A stretch of 45,961 nt of DNA from the NCBI GenBank assembly GCA_944389925.1, contig CALXOD010000002.1, positions 1-45,961 of the forward strand. Direction: 5' to 3'. The DNA comes from an uncultured Victivallaceae bacterium. Lineage in GTDB: Bacteria; Verrucomicrobiota; Lentisphaeria; Victivallales; Victivallaceae. Positions within the stretch are counted from its first letter, which is position 1; the number at the start of each line of letters is the position of its first letter. This document shows positions 1 to 9,864 of the stretch, piece by piece. Below the pieces are notes generated by a model. The model saw nothing but the letters and a program-made list of their open reading frames with translations. It was not told the origin of the DNA and did no database searches. The position numbers and the translations under genes were made by a program.

Positions 1-35
1 TTGACGAAACAGACTTATCGAGGTATTTTTCATTA

Positions 36-103
36 CGGAGCCCTCCTTTGGGGTTAGGCAACCGTAATATACTGTTACGGACAAAGTTTGGCTCCGCCTT
101 TTT
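36..103 (+). terminator. Structured RNA element, probable terminator of an upstream gene
   Basis: CGGAGCC at 36-42 pairs perfectly with GGCTCCG at 90-96, and a T5 run follows at 99-103. Inside this lies a second perfect hairpin, CCGTAA (62-67) with TTACGG (75-80). The layout suits a multi-branch intrinsic terminator of a gene to the left of the window, or a structured leader of the pseudopilin gene at 191. No known riboswitch consensus was recognised. Confidence 0.4.
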
Positions 104-190
104 GGCTAATTGTTAGGACACGTCTGATCTAAGGAAATAAAATTTTGAATCTCACAAAACACTATAAACAACATTTATCCGGAGGAAAAA

Positions 191-961
<771 letters not shown>

Positions 962-980
962 GGGAATCTGGAGAAACCAA

Positions 981-1019
981 CAGGAGTGGAAACGCTGCAA
1001 TAACGTGTTTCCACTCCTG
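981..1019 (+). repeat. Perfect 13-bp intergenic hairpin
   Basis: CAGGAGTGGAAAC (981-993) and GTTTCCACTCCTG (1007-1019) are perfect inverted repeats with a 13-base loop. They lie between the pseudopilin stop and the heparinase-like start. No T-run follows, so it is more likely a partial terminator, attenuator or mRNA-stabilising stem than a full terminator. Confidence 0.6.
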
Positions 1020-1044
1020 TTCAATCATAAAAAAGGGAAAAAGC

Positions 1045-4000
1045 ATGTTTCGATATCTTGCCACCATTGCGCTGCTGGCGTGCGGCGCGACGGCTTCAGC
1101 CGAAATACAGACTTACTTTTCGTTTGAAGGCGCCCCCGGACCGTTCAGCGGCCATCTGAAATCAGTCGGCGACGGCACTTCTTTCGCCCGGCTCCGGGTC
1201 AACACTCATCCGAACTCCAATCAGGCGCCGGAACTGGTAGCCGATACGCCCGCTCCGCTGGGAACCCGTTCTAAAACTGCACTGGAAGTCAACCGAGGCC
1301 TCACCTGGATTAAATACCTGAAAGGTGGTGAATACACATTTGCCCCCGAATTCTCCCTGAATTTCTGGTTCAAGACGGACAAAGCACCGGAATCGACCAT
1401 TTTCCTGGCTACCTTCAACAAAAGCTGGCGTCTCGGCTACACTCCGAGCAACAAACGCTTTTATTATCAGAATCTGGCCGCGGGCGAAAAGGAATATTCC
1501 ACCGTGGTTCCGTTTCCGGTTGGCAGCTGGAACATGCTGACCGTTACCGGGAAACCCGGACAACTGAACTTTTACTTGAACGGCAAAGCCATCGGCAGCC
1601 GGACCATCAAAAAATCCCTGGCGCCGAGCATTGAACTTTTTGTCGGCAACGGCGCGGCCTTTGACAAAACCTGGTTTGACGGCCGGATCGATGATCTGTC
1701 GCTCTGGGATAATTGTCTGGATACCAAGACCATTTCCGAACTGTATCAGGGCATGGATCCGACCCCTTTTCTCCGGAAAAAAAAACTTCCTCCCGGAGTG
1801 ATCGCCAGAACCATCACCAAGTCGCTCGGCAAAGATTTCAAACCCTATGAACCGGTTCGGGAATTCCCCCTGGTTCAGGAAGGAAAGCCCGTTGCGGCGA
1901 TTGTCAAAGCCGAAGCCGGTGATTTCGTCGGGTTTGAACCGAAGTTGCAGGAAGCCTTGCGTAATGCCTGGGGGGTAACGTTTCCGGTTCTGACCTTTGC
2001 CGAAGCTCGCAAAGCCGGGAAACCGATGATTTTCTTCGGCCGCAGCAACGGGAATATGGGATTGCGCCGGCTTGCCGGAAATCAACAGATCGATCATACG
2101 CAGAAAGGCAGTGAAGTCCGGGTTATGCCGCAAACCCTCGACTGGGGCGTCGGTACGGTGTTTCTCGGCGGGACCAATGAAACTGAAGTACTGCAGGGCG
2201 TCAAAGAGTTGACGGAACGTTTCCCGAAACCCGATGCCCTGCGTTTCTTCATTCGCTGCGAAGAGTTCCGTGATCATACTGCACCCGCTGACTTCCCGGA
2301 GCAGATGGTGAAAAAACTGGAAGATCACTACCGCAATCCTCCTGACTATATCCCCAACCAGTCTGCGGTGCGGCTCTTCCGGGAACCTGTAGGCATGTTC
2401 CGACGTACCGGGGATCCGGTGTATGCCCGCGCCTTTGCAGCCATGCTCAAAGGTTACATGGCCCATTATGACAAGGCGCAGAACGCCCGCAACACGCCGC
2501 CGTCTTTCACCTTTCACGAATTTCCGTGGATGCTGAGTCTGGTGGATCAATCGGAGGCCTTCACGGCCGACGACCGGGCTCTCGCGGCGGAAATCTGTCG
2601 CAAGGTCATTGAAAACTGCATGGACTACTGGGAAATGGCCGGGCCCATGAGCGCCTATGAGTCCCAGAAACCGGAGTATTTCACCAACCATCCGATTTTC
2701 GCCTCGCGCAGTGTTTGGTTCGCGGCGGAATATCTGTGGCGGCATTATCGCTTTGAACCGGCGAAATACTGGATGGCGGTCTCGGAATATGCCATGGCGG
2801 GGATCGCTCCGCACCAGATCGGTCCCGAAGATGCAGTCGGGTACCAGTATATCTGCTATCGCAACTTTATGACCTATGCCATCGGTTCGGGCAAGTACAG
2901 CAGCGATTTCTTCAACACTCCGGAATTCCGCAACTACATCCGCTACGTCAAATCTCAATACTCTCACCTGGGTACCATGGCCGGATTCGGCGATGCCCCG
3001 CCGCTGGGAAACATCAGCGCGTTCCCAGTTCTCGGTTATGCCGTTGATCTCTTCGGCGACCGGGAAGCGGAATCCCTGCTGGCTCTGATTTACCGGAATG
3101 CCCCCCAGGGGGTGCTGCGTTCCCTGATTCAGAACCTCGGCGTGGACGGCTCCATGCCGCTGGAGATGGGGGACGATCTGCTGGGAGTGAATGTGTTCCC
3201 CATGGATCGTTTCCGGCTGGATCTGCGCAGGGCTCCGAAATTTTCGCTGCCGGTACTGGACAAGGCGTTTTTCCGCAGCTCCTGGGATCCGAGCGAAGGT
3301 GAGTTTCTGATTCTTTCCGGCATCGGTGCGGCGCCGCATGGACATTTTGACGTAAATGCGATTGCGCTTTATGTACGTGGCGCGCATCACTGGCTGGTGG
3401 AAGGTGATTACATCCGGAAGAACCCGGAGGAACACAATACGCTCACCATCCGGGAAAATGGCCGCCACGTCCGTCCTGGAGCAGCTTACAGCGGCTCTCT
3501 GGCTCAAATCCGTCATGCCGGACAGCTGCCTTCGCGCAAGCTGGCCGCCACCTCCACGTTGGCAGCAAAATACGGCGGAGCAGACTGGACGCGGGATGTG
3601 GTTTTCGAACCAGGCTTCGGTCTCATGGTATTGGATGAAGTGACGGCAAATCGGCAAGGGGATTTTCTGGCGGAATGCCGCTGGCGTCTCCTGGGTGACT
3701 GGGCCCGGACCGACGCCCAGAGTGTGGAACTGACCCAGCACCCGGCGGCGGATAACGATCGTTTCGCCACCTTGACGATCAGCGAAGGCACCGGTGCGGA
3801 ACGACAGATGGTATCGCAATTTGATGAAGGTCATTCGGGCAAAGACGGGTATTATCAGGAATATCCGCATGCCGGCCCGGAAACCCGGGTGTTGACCCAG
3901 CGCCATCAAGGGAAACTTCAATCTGGCGAAAGTCTTCGTTTCCTCAATGTGCTCGGCTCCGCGCCGCAGCAAGTCCGCCGTGTAGGCGAAAACGCCTGGA

Positions 4001-5325
4001 GTATCACGGCTCCGGACGGAACCGTCCGGGGGGTGGTTGCCGGAACATTCCGTGCAAAAGACGTGCAGGTGGAGGCAGATCGGCTTTATTTCGGGCCCCA
4101 GGGACTGATTGCTTTCGGAGCAACCGCTCTCCAGCTGGGACCGATCCAATGGAAATCCGCCGAAAAACAGGATCTGTTTCTGGAAGCGGATGAACGATTC
4201 CCCCAGGCAGCAGCCGCTCTTGCCGCTCTCGCAGGAGAAACCCTCTCCGCCGCCCTTCCCGCCACTCCGGATGTACCGGTCATCGCCGGAGTCACCCGGG
4301 AAATGCCCTCTGCTGTCACAGTGTTGACTGCCGCGCCGGAAGGACTCTTCGGCGTCGGCATGGAGAACGGCCAGTTCCAGGTGATAAATCCCCGTGGAGA
4401 GGTTCAGTGGGAAACCCGTTTACCCGGCCGGATCAGCGCTGCCGCCGCCTTCTCCGATACGCAAGGAGCGAAATACTGGGCGGTCGCCGCCGCTCCGACG
4501 GCGGAACGTCCGGATAACGGAGAATTGTACGTTTTCGATGCTTCCGGCCGGGAACTCTGGCGGAAAACCATCACAAAATTCCAGAGCCGGAACGGCACAG
4601 TCAAAACCCTGTTCCCCGCTCATATCGGTGGTCAGAACGCCTTGATTGCAGGAGCGGAAAACTGGCATTACTATGCCTTCGCTCCGGACGGCAAGGAACT
4701 GTGGAAACGTCAGGTGTATCATGGTGCCACCGTCGGGACTGCCCGTGACCTTGATGGAGATGGAGAAGATGAAATCCTGGCCGGTATTGAATATTATTAC
4801 CATCAGCTGCTTGGGCCGGACGGCCAGATGCTCTTCCAGCGCAACACCGATCCGTGGACCCTGGCCCTGGGAACCGCCGATCTGGACGGAGACGGGAAAC
4901 CGGAAGGACTCTTCGGGCGCACCGACAGCCGGATTCACGTTATGACGCCTCTGGACCGGGGCCGTGACAGCCGATACAAACCGTTGCAGCTTGGTGGTTT
5001 GCCGATCGGTGTCACCGGTCTTCCCGCAGACGGCAAGGCGAAATTCGCAGCGGCTACGGCCAATGGGGACGTCGTTTTTGCGGACGGCAACATGCAGATC
5101 ATTGCCACCACTCCGTTGCCGGGGCAGCTGCTCGGCATGGCGGATACCGGCAAATCGCTGGCGGTACAGTCTACCGATGGAAATCTCTATTTCCTTGGGT
5201 ATGACGGAAAAATCACAGGTATGGGGGTATGCGGTTTTGATCCGTCCCAGAGTTGGAGAGCCAAACCGGCGGTTACCAACGGCTGCACCGCTGCGGCCGC
5301 CGGGAAAACGCTCACCCTCTTCTAA
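1045..5325 (+). CDS. Large secreted heparinase II/III-family protein with LamG and C-terminal propeller modules
   Basis: 1426 residues from the chosen ATG; the open frame runs further upstream, but this ATG begins a clear signal peptide (MFRYLATIALLACGATASA, cut near residue 19). Domains in order: a LamG/concanavalin-like sandwich (about 20-235), an alpha/beta domain like those preceding family 20 or 67 hydrolases (about 265-400), an alpha-toroid (about 415-640), and the heparinase II/III beta-sandwich (about 735-1010) with the hallmark HGHFDVN at 765-771. The C-terminus (about 1090-1426) is a propeller-like region with two calcium-type motifs, DLDGDGEDE at 1235 and DLDGDGKPE at 1279. It probably cleaves uronic-acid polysaccharide outside the cell or in the periplasm by beta-elimination. 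The substrate cannot be told from sequence. It sits downstream of a pseudopilin-like gene and ends at a strong terminator. Confidence 0.85.
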   Translation: MFRYLATIALLACGATASAEIQTYFSFEGAPGPFSGHLKSVGDGTSFARLRVNTHPNSNQAPELVADTPAPLGTRSKTALEVNRGLTWIKYLKGGEYTFAPEFSLNFWFKTDKAPESTIFLATFNKSWRLGYTPSNKRFYYQNLAAGEKEYSTVVPFPVGSWNMLTVTGKPGQLNFYLNGKAIGSRTIKKSLAPSIELFVGNGAAFDKTWFDGRIDDLSLWDNCLDTKTISELYQGMDPTPFLRKKKLPPGVIARTITKSLGKDFKPYEPVREFPLVQEGKPVAAIVKAEAGDFVGFEPKLQEALRNAWGVTFPVLTFAEARKAGKPMIFFGRSNGNMGLRRLAGNQQIDHTQKGSEVRVMPQTLDWGVGTVFLGGTNETEVLQGVKELTERFPKPDALRFFIRCEEFRDHTAPADFPEQMVKKLEDHYRNPPDYIPNQSAVRLFREPVGMFRRTGDPVYARAFAAMLKGYMAHYDKAQNARNTPPSFTFHEFPWMLSLVDQSEAFTADDRALAAEICRKVIENCMDYWEMAGPMSAYESQKPEYFTNHPIFASRSVWFAAEYLWRHYRFEPAKYWMAVSEYAMAGIAPHQIGPEDAVGYQYICYRNFMTYAIGSGKYSSDFFNTPEFRNYIRYVKSQYSHLGTMAGFGDAPPLGNISAFPVLGYAVDLFGDREAESLLALIYRNAPQGVLRSLIQNLGVDGSMPLEMGDDLLGVNVFPMDRFRLDLRRAPKFSLPVLDKAFFRSSWDPSEGEFLILSGIGAAPHGHFDVNAIALYVRGAHHWLVEGDYIRKNPEEHNTLTIRENGRHVRPGAAYSGSLAQIRHAGQLPSRKLAATSTLAAKYGGADWTRDVVFEPGFGLMVLDEVTANRQGDFLAECRWRLLGDWARTDAQSVELTQHPAADNDRFATLTISEGTGAERQMVSQFDEGHSGKDGYYQEYPHAGPETRVLTQRHQGKLQSGESLRFLNVLGSAPQQVRRVGENAWSITAPDGTVRGVVAGTFRAKDVQVEADRLYFGPQGLIAFGATALQLGPIQWKSAEKQDLFLEADERFPQAAAALAALAGETLSAALPATPDVPVIAGVTREMPSAVTVLTAAPEGLFGVGMENGQFQVINPRGEVQWETRLPGRISAAAAFSDTQGAKYWAVAAAPTAERPDNGELYVFDASGRELWRKTITKFQSRNGTVKTLFPAHIGGQNALIAGAENWHYYAFAPDGKELWKRQVYHGATVGTARDLDGDGEDEILAGIEYYYHQLLGPDGQMLFQRNTDPWTLALGTADLDGDGKPEGLFGRTDSRIHVMTPLDRGRDSRYKPLQLGGLPIGVTGLPADGKAKFAAATANGDVVFADGNMQIIATTPLPGQLLGMADTGKSLAVQSTDGNLYFLGYDGKITGMGVCGFDPSQSWRAKPAVTNGCTAAAAGKTLTLF

Positions 5326-5340
5326 ACCATCTCATAACGC

Positions 5341-5378
5341 AAAACGGGTCGGGAATTTTATTCCCGGCCCGTTTTTTT
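5341..5378 (+). terminator. Rho-independent terminator
   Basis: AAACGGGTCGGGAA and TTCCCGGCCCGTTT form a stem with one G-T pair around a short T-rich loop, followed by a T-run. It closes the heparinase-like gene. In the other direction the stem is followed by TTTTG, so it may also end the leftward rhamnose operon. Confidence 0.88.
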
Positions 5379-5547
5379 CCTTCGCAAGCCTTCCTCCTAA
5401 CATCCCGGCAATCCCCGGAACGTCCTGAAAAAATCCAGAGGAAGCCCCTGTCCCCTCGCCCGCCAATCCCCCGGAAAGACCACGCCCTTCCTCAAACCGG
5501 CCTACGCCCAGATTTCTCCGGCGATCGCCTTCCGGCAACCTTTCGAA

Positions 5548-6935
5548 TCATCTGGACTTTTCAACCGGCTGCACCGCCCCTTCCCTTCGGAGCGACTGTT
5601 TTACTTCCAGCAAAAAGGTCCCGTTCAGCCGATAAAAACGCCCATAAATCACCAGATAAATCACCATAAGCACCATGGGAATTCCGCCCATGATCACCCG
5701 AAGCCCCAGTACCGTTCCCGGAGTCTGTACGGCATCGGCGACAAAGCCGATCAGCGTCAACCCCGCACCGGTGATAAAACCGCTCAAAGCTCCGGCAAAC
5801 TTCACTACAAACGTTTGAGTGGAGAACAGAATGCTTTCATTCCGGGTCCCAAACTTGTATTCTCCGTAATCCACCACATCAGCCAGCATGACGGTAAGCA
5901 ATCCCAGAGAAAGCCCGATACCGAAATTGATGACCGCTCCGGTCAGGAAGAGCCCCCCTGCAGCCATGTCCGATCCGCAGGGAATATGCCCAGCAAGAGT
6001 ACCGCAAATCCCAGCACGGGGAAAATCCCGGACGCAGCAAATACCGCCCGGCGCCCGAACCTGGATGCAAGAAAAGGATAGCCGAAGAGTCCACATAGCT
6101 GTGTAATTCCCGCAGCCAGCAGATAAACGGAAACCATTTCCGCCGCGCCGATCACATATTTGCAATAAAATACTGCAAACCCATTGGTCAACTGGAAGGA
6201 AAGATTGAACAGCAGCGAAAGCGCCAGTACGACCAGTACCTGATCATTTTTCACCAGCACGGCAATCATTTCCCGGACAGAGGTCCGCTGCTGTCGCGAC
6301 GTCCCGCTTTGCGCAACGCCCCGGTCCTTTACTCCGAAAAAAGTAATTACGGAACAAATCACAAAAATCACTGCGATCCCCACCCCCAACCGGGCGAAGC
6401 CATCCGCCTGTTTGCCTTCCCCCAGCAACTTGACCAGCGGCAATCCCCAGTACCCGATCAGCATCCACGCCACGCTGGCAAAGATTCTGGGAATCACCGA
6501 AATGGTGTCACGCTCCTTCTCGTCATCGGTCAGAGCTGGAATCATCGACCAGTAAGGAATGTCCATCAACGTATAAGTTATGCCCCATAAGAGATAAGTC
6601 ACCGCAATATAAGTCAGCTGACGCCCCCCGTTCAGACCGGGATTCAAAAAGAGAAATACCAGCACCACCGCATTCAGAATCGTTCCCAGCAGAATCCACG
6701 GTCGGAATTTCCCCCAGCGAGTCCGGGTATTGTCCACCACCAACCCCATGACCGGATCATTCACCGCGTCGAACAACCGGGCAAACAGGAAAAGATTTCC
6801 GGTAAAAATCGGATCGATTTTGCAGACATCTGTCAGGTAAAACATATAAAACGTCGCAACGATCGCATAAACCAGATCCTTGCCGAATGCTCCGACGCCA
6901 TAGGAAATCCTGCCCGGCCATGTCAATTGCTGCAT
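5548..6935 (-). pseudogene. GPH-family sugar:cation symporter (MelB-like), frameshifted at a G6 run
   Basis: Two overlapping reading frames together make one glycoside-pentoside-hexuronide (MelB-type) transporter of about 464 residues, the family's usual length. The first (from 6935) holds the N-terminal helices and the signature around D56 to P79 (DAVNDP, then TRWGKFRP). It stops at 5943. The second continues with the conserved ADVVDYGEYKFGTRNES segment and ends at 5548. The frames join if the G6 run on the coding strand (C6 at 5953-5958) had one more G. It is last in the rhamnose operon and presumably imports L-rhamnose or a rhamnoside. The break could be a sequencing error, a real loss, or slippage at the G-run; a G6 run alone is short for a phase switch. 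Confidence 0.82.
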
Positions 6936-7004
6936 ATATCGTCCGCTCCCACTTGTATGATCTCAGTTCGTTTCACGGTTTCATCATCCCCCTACCACGC
7001 CGCG

Positions 7005-8489
7005 TCAATGCCGCATCAACGCAGCAAAATACTCCGCAGCACGGTGATAGCGATCGTTTTCTGTCCTGCGGGGCTCATATCGTTCCGTCGGGAAAGACGC
7101 CTTGACCGATTGGCGCGCCTGCTCCAGATCTTTCAGCATCCCCGCAGCCATGGCCTGCCCCAGCAGATTGCCTATGGCTGTCGCCTCCACCGGACCGGCC
7201 ACCACCGGACGCCCCAGAGCATCCGCCGTCAACTGCATGAGCAGACGATCCCGGGTTCCTCCCCCCACCACATGCAGACAGGAATAATGCCGCCCCAGCA
7301 CCTGCTCCATTTCGCTTAACTTGCCGCTGAAATAGAGCGCCAGCGAATCATATACCGCTCGCACCACCTCCGCATCGGACGCCCCCGTTCCCTGTCCCGT
7401 ACGGGTGCAATACGTCCGGATCCGATCAGGCATATCGCCCGGTTCGACGAAGTCCGCATCGTTCGGATCCAGCAGAAATCGGCATGGCGTCGCCATCCGG
7501 GCCAGCGTCTCCATTTCCGCGAACGATCGTTCCCGCCCCTCGTCCTTCCAGGTACGCCGAATTTCCTGCAGCAGCCAACTGCCCATGATATTGGTCAGGA
7601 AACGAATGGTCCCATTCAAACCGCCTTCGTTGGTGAAACCGCTCCGCTCCGCTTCCGGAGACGGATGCGGTTCCAAAAGTTCTGTTCCCAGCAACGCCCA
7701 GGTGCCCGCACTGATATAGGCGCCGCCAGAGGCGTCATCGAATGGTATCGCCGCCACTGCACTGGCCGTGTCATGAGAACCAACCTTCCAGATCGGAATG
7801 GAACCGCAGCCCAATTCCCGCTGCAAGGACTCAGACAATATTCCCCCCGCGGTACAGGGGGCTGCGATCGGCGGAAAAATATCACGCGGCAAATCCAGTT
7901 GATCGATCAACTCCCAATCCCATTGCCGCGTTCGGATATTCAGTAGATTACCGGTACTGCAATTGGTATATTCCGCCCGGGCGTCCCCCCCGAGCGAGGC
8001 CGCCAGCGCATCGGCCATCATCAGAAAATAACTGTCCGAAAAATCTTCCGGATGCCGCTGCCGATGCGCCACCAGCTGATACAGCGTATTAATCCGCATA
8101 TGCTGAATCCCGGTCCGTCGATAGAGTTCATCAGGAGCAATCCGGCTCCGGACTTCCGTCTCCGCCGCCAGGGTGCGTGCATCGCGGTAATGATTCGGCA
8201 GACGCCGGACTGCTCCGGTCTTGCGATCGAACAACACATAATCCACCCCCCAGGTGTCGATTCCGATCCCGGCCAGCGTCGGCGTCTCGGCCAGCGCCCG
8301 GCACAATCCCGTCTTTAATTCCAGCTGCAACCGCGGATAATCCCAGACCAGACCGTCCACCGTCATCTGCGGCGCATTTGGGAAACGATGCACCTCCTTG
8401 ATCATCCAGTGCCCGGACTTCAACTTTCCCAGAATTGCCCGCCCGCTGGATGCACCGAGATCGAATGCCAGGAACCAGCTGTCTTTCAT
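7005..8489 (-). CDS. rhaB: L-rhamnulokinase
   Basis: 494 residues, FGGY sugar-kinase family. It phosphorylates L-rhamnulose to L-rhamnulose 1-phosphate with ATP in the cytoplasm. Visible motifs: the N-terminal phosphate loop DLGASSGRAIL at 10-20, GIDTWGVD at 76-83, the catalytic-base region KVGSHDTASA with D240, the second ATP motif near GGAYISAGTW (255-264), and VVGGGTRD near 407-414 with the adenosine-binding region after it. The GIDTWGVDY and SAGTWALLG wording is typical of RhaB rather than FucK or XylB. It lies between the aldolase gene (25 bases upstream) and the transporter (69 bases downstream), all leftward, completing the isomerase-kinase-aldolase pathway. Confidence 0.93.
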   Translation of the reverse strand: MKDSWFLAFDLGASSGRAILGKLKSGHWMIKEVHRFPNAPQMTVDGLVWDYPRLQLELKTGLCRALAETPTLAGIGIDTWGVDYVLFDRKTGAVRRLPNHYRDARTLAAETEVRSRIAPDELYRRTGIQHMRINTLYQLVAHRQRHPEDFSDSYFLMMADALAASLGGDARAEYTNCSTGNLLNIRTRQWDWELIDQLDLPRDIFPPIAAPCTAGGILSESLQRELGCGSIPIWKVGSHDTASAVAAIPFDDASGGAYISAGTWALLGTELLEPHPSPEAERSGFTNEGGLNGTIRFLTNIMGSWLLQEIRRTWKDEGRERSFAEMETLARMATPCRFLLDPNDADFVEPGDMPDRIRTYCTRTGQGTGASDAEVVRAVYDSLALYFSGKLSEMEQVLGRHYSCLHVVGGGTRDRLLMQLTADALGRPVVAGPVEATAIGNLLGQAMAAGMLKDLEQARQSVKASFPTERYEPRRTENDRYHRAAEYFAALMRH

Positions 8490-8514
8490 ATCGAATCCCC
8501 CTGCATGCGTTCCT

Positions 8515-9795
8515 TCATGATTCCGGCAACCGGAAAGCCCGAATCAAATCAGCCACCTGCGCCTCTGTCATCGGCTGCATTCCCCCGAGCGTCCCGGCCT
8601 CAATCGCCGCCCGGGCACTGAATTCGGCGACCTCCAGCCGATCAAATGCCTCATGCAACGTAGCCCCGCCGGTCAACACCCAGCCATTCGTCATCCGAAC
8701 CACCGGATAACGGGCGGAAAAAGTCCGTTCCAAATTCTCCCATGCCGCGCCATCCGAGCCGATTTCAAAAGAAGGCAGTTCCCGCAGCTGAATGTAACTT
8801 TCCGGAATCACCCGCGGATCAAAGGGCTTCCCGGAAAGCCCGTAAGCCATCAGTTGCGGCGGCATGGCCGCAAAAACCGCACGGAATTCCGAATGGCGCT
8901 CCAGCACCCGACGCAGCCATTCCCCCAGGCTGTTTGCTGTTCCCGTCCGGCTCCCCGCAAGCACCCGGACAAAATCCGCTGCGGTCATAACGGCCCGGTC
9001 GGCTGACGCAACCGGCAACAGCAACGAACCGTCCTCCAACTTCCAGGCACAGACGCCGACGGCACTGCTGAACAATCCCTGCCGCCAGGCTCGCTGCGTC
9101 ATTTCGGCCAGTTGCCGCCGCGCCTCCTGCTCCTTCGGATCGTCCGCCAAACCCGGCCATTCCGCATCCGGCGCATGATAACAGGGACAAGCCGCCCGAA
9201 CGGCTTCGGGCAGTCGGCATAAGCCCCCCAACCGAACCGCCTGATTCTGTGCCCGACACAAAAAATCCAGCTGTTCCAGACGCCCGTAGGCTTCGGCCAG
9301 CGAAGCGCCGACCACACAAACGCCATGATTTTCCAGCAACACGGAGTGATAACCTTCGGCAAAAGCTGCCCCCACTTTGCGTCCAAGCGCCTCACTGCCC
9401 GGTATGTCGTAGGGAGCAAATCCCACGTCGCCGCAAACCGCATGAATTTCCGGACAAAGCGCCGGCTCCGGACGAACTCCGGCAATGCTGAATGCCACAG
9501 TCAGTGGCGGATGCGCGTGCATCACGGCCCGTACTTCCGGTCGCAAACGGTACACCGAACGATGAAATGGATATTCACTGCTTGGTTGATGTCGCCCCTC
9601 CCGGCTGCCGTCCGGCCGAACACAGACAATGTCTTCCGGCTCCAGCCCCCCTTTGTCGATGCCGCCGGGGGTAATCCATAGATTACCCGCATCATCGAGA
9701 ATCGACAGATTCCCGCCGGATGTCGTCGTCAATCCCCGCTCATAAATTCGCCGCATGAACAACACCAGCTGTTCCCGCGGATGTAAATCCATCAT
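8515..9795 (-). CDS. Two-domain class II aldolase/adducin-family protein, probable L-rhamnulose-1-phosphate aldolase
   Basis: 426 residues from the ATG chosen here; GGGAGAGG just upstream supports it over an ATG 45 bases earlier. The N-terminal half is a normal class II aldolase: TTSGGNLS at 24-31, Glu74, zinc ligands H93 and H95 in HAHPP, and H157 in ENHG. The C-terminal half (about 225-405) is a diverged repeat of the same fold. There the HAHPP position reads AAMPP (309-313) and ENHG reads MTNG (368-371), so the zinc ligands are gone. Given the operon, the expected reaction is cleavage of L-rhamnulose 1-phosphate to dihydroxyacetone phosphate and L-lactaldehyde. RhaD of E. coli is a single domain of about 274 residues, so this is a fused or duplicated form. 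The operon role is strong; the exact substrate is inferred. Confidence 0.85.
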   Translation of the reverse strand: MMDLHPREQLVLFMRRIYERGLTTTSGGNLSILDDAGNLWITPGGIDKGGLEPEDIVCVRPDGSREGRHQPSSEYPFHRSVYRLRPEVRAVMHAHPPLTVAFSIAGVRPEPALCPEIHAVCGDVGFAPYDIPGSEALGRKVGAAFAEGYHSVLLENHGVCVVGASLAEAYGRLEQLDFLCRAQNQAVRLGGLCRLPEAVRAACPCYHAPDAEWPGLADDPKEQEARRQLAEMTQRAWRQGLFSSAVGVCAWKLEDGSLLLPVASADRAVMTAADFVRVLAGSRTGTANSLGEWLRRVLERHSEFRAVFAAMPPQLMAYGLSGKPFDPRVIPESYIQLRELPSFEIGSDGAAWENLERTFSARYPVVRMTNGWVLTGGATLHEAFDRLEVAEFSARAAIEAGTLGGMQPMTEAQVADLIRAFRLPES

Positions 9796-9864
9796 CTGAC
9801 CTCTCCCTGTACGCCTTCTTTTTCCGTTCGTGCATCCCACAGGACGTCCCCCGCCATGCCGACC

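Noticed and set aside
1162-4149. 995-codon open frame on the minus strand
   Set aside because: It mirrors the heparinase-like gene, has no ribosome binding site, and its protein (rich in Arg, His, Phe, Gly) resembles no family; a GC-biased antisense shadow.
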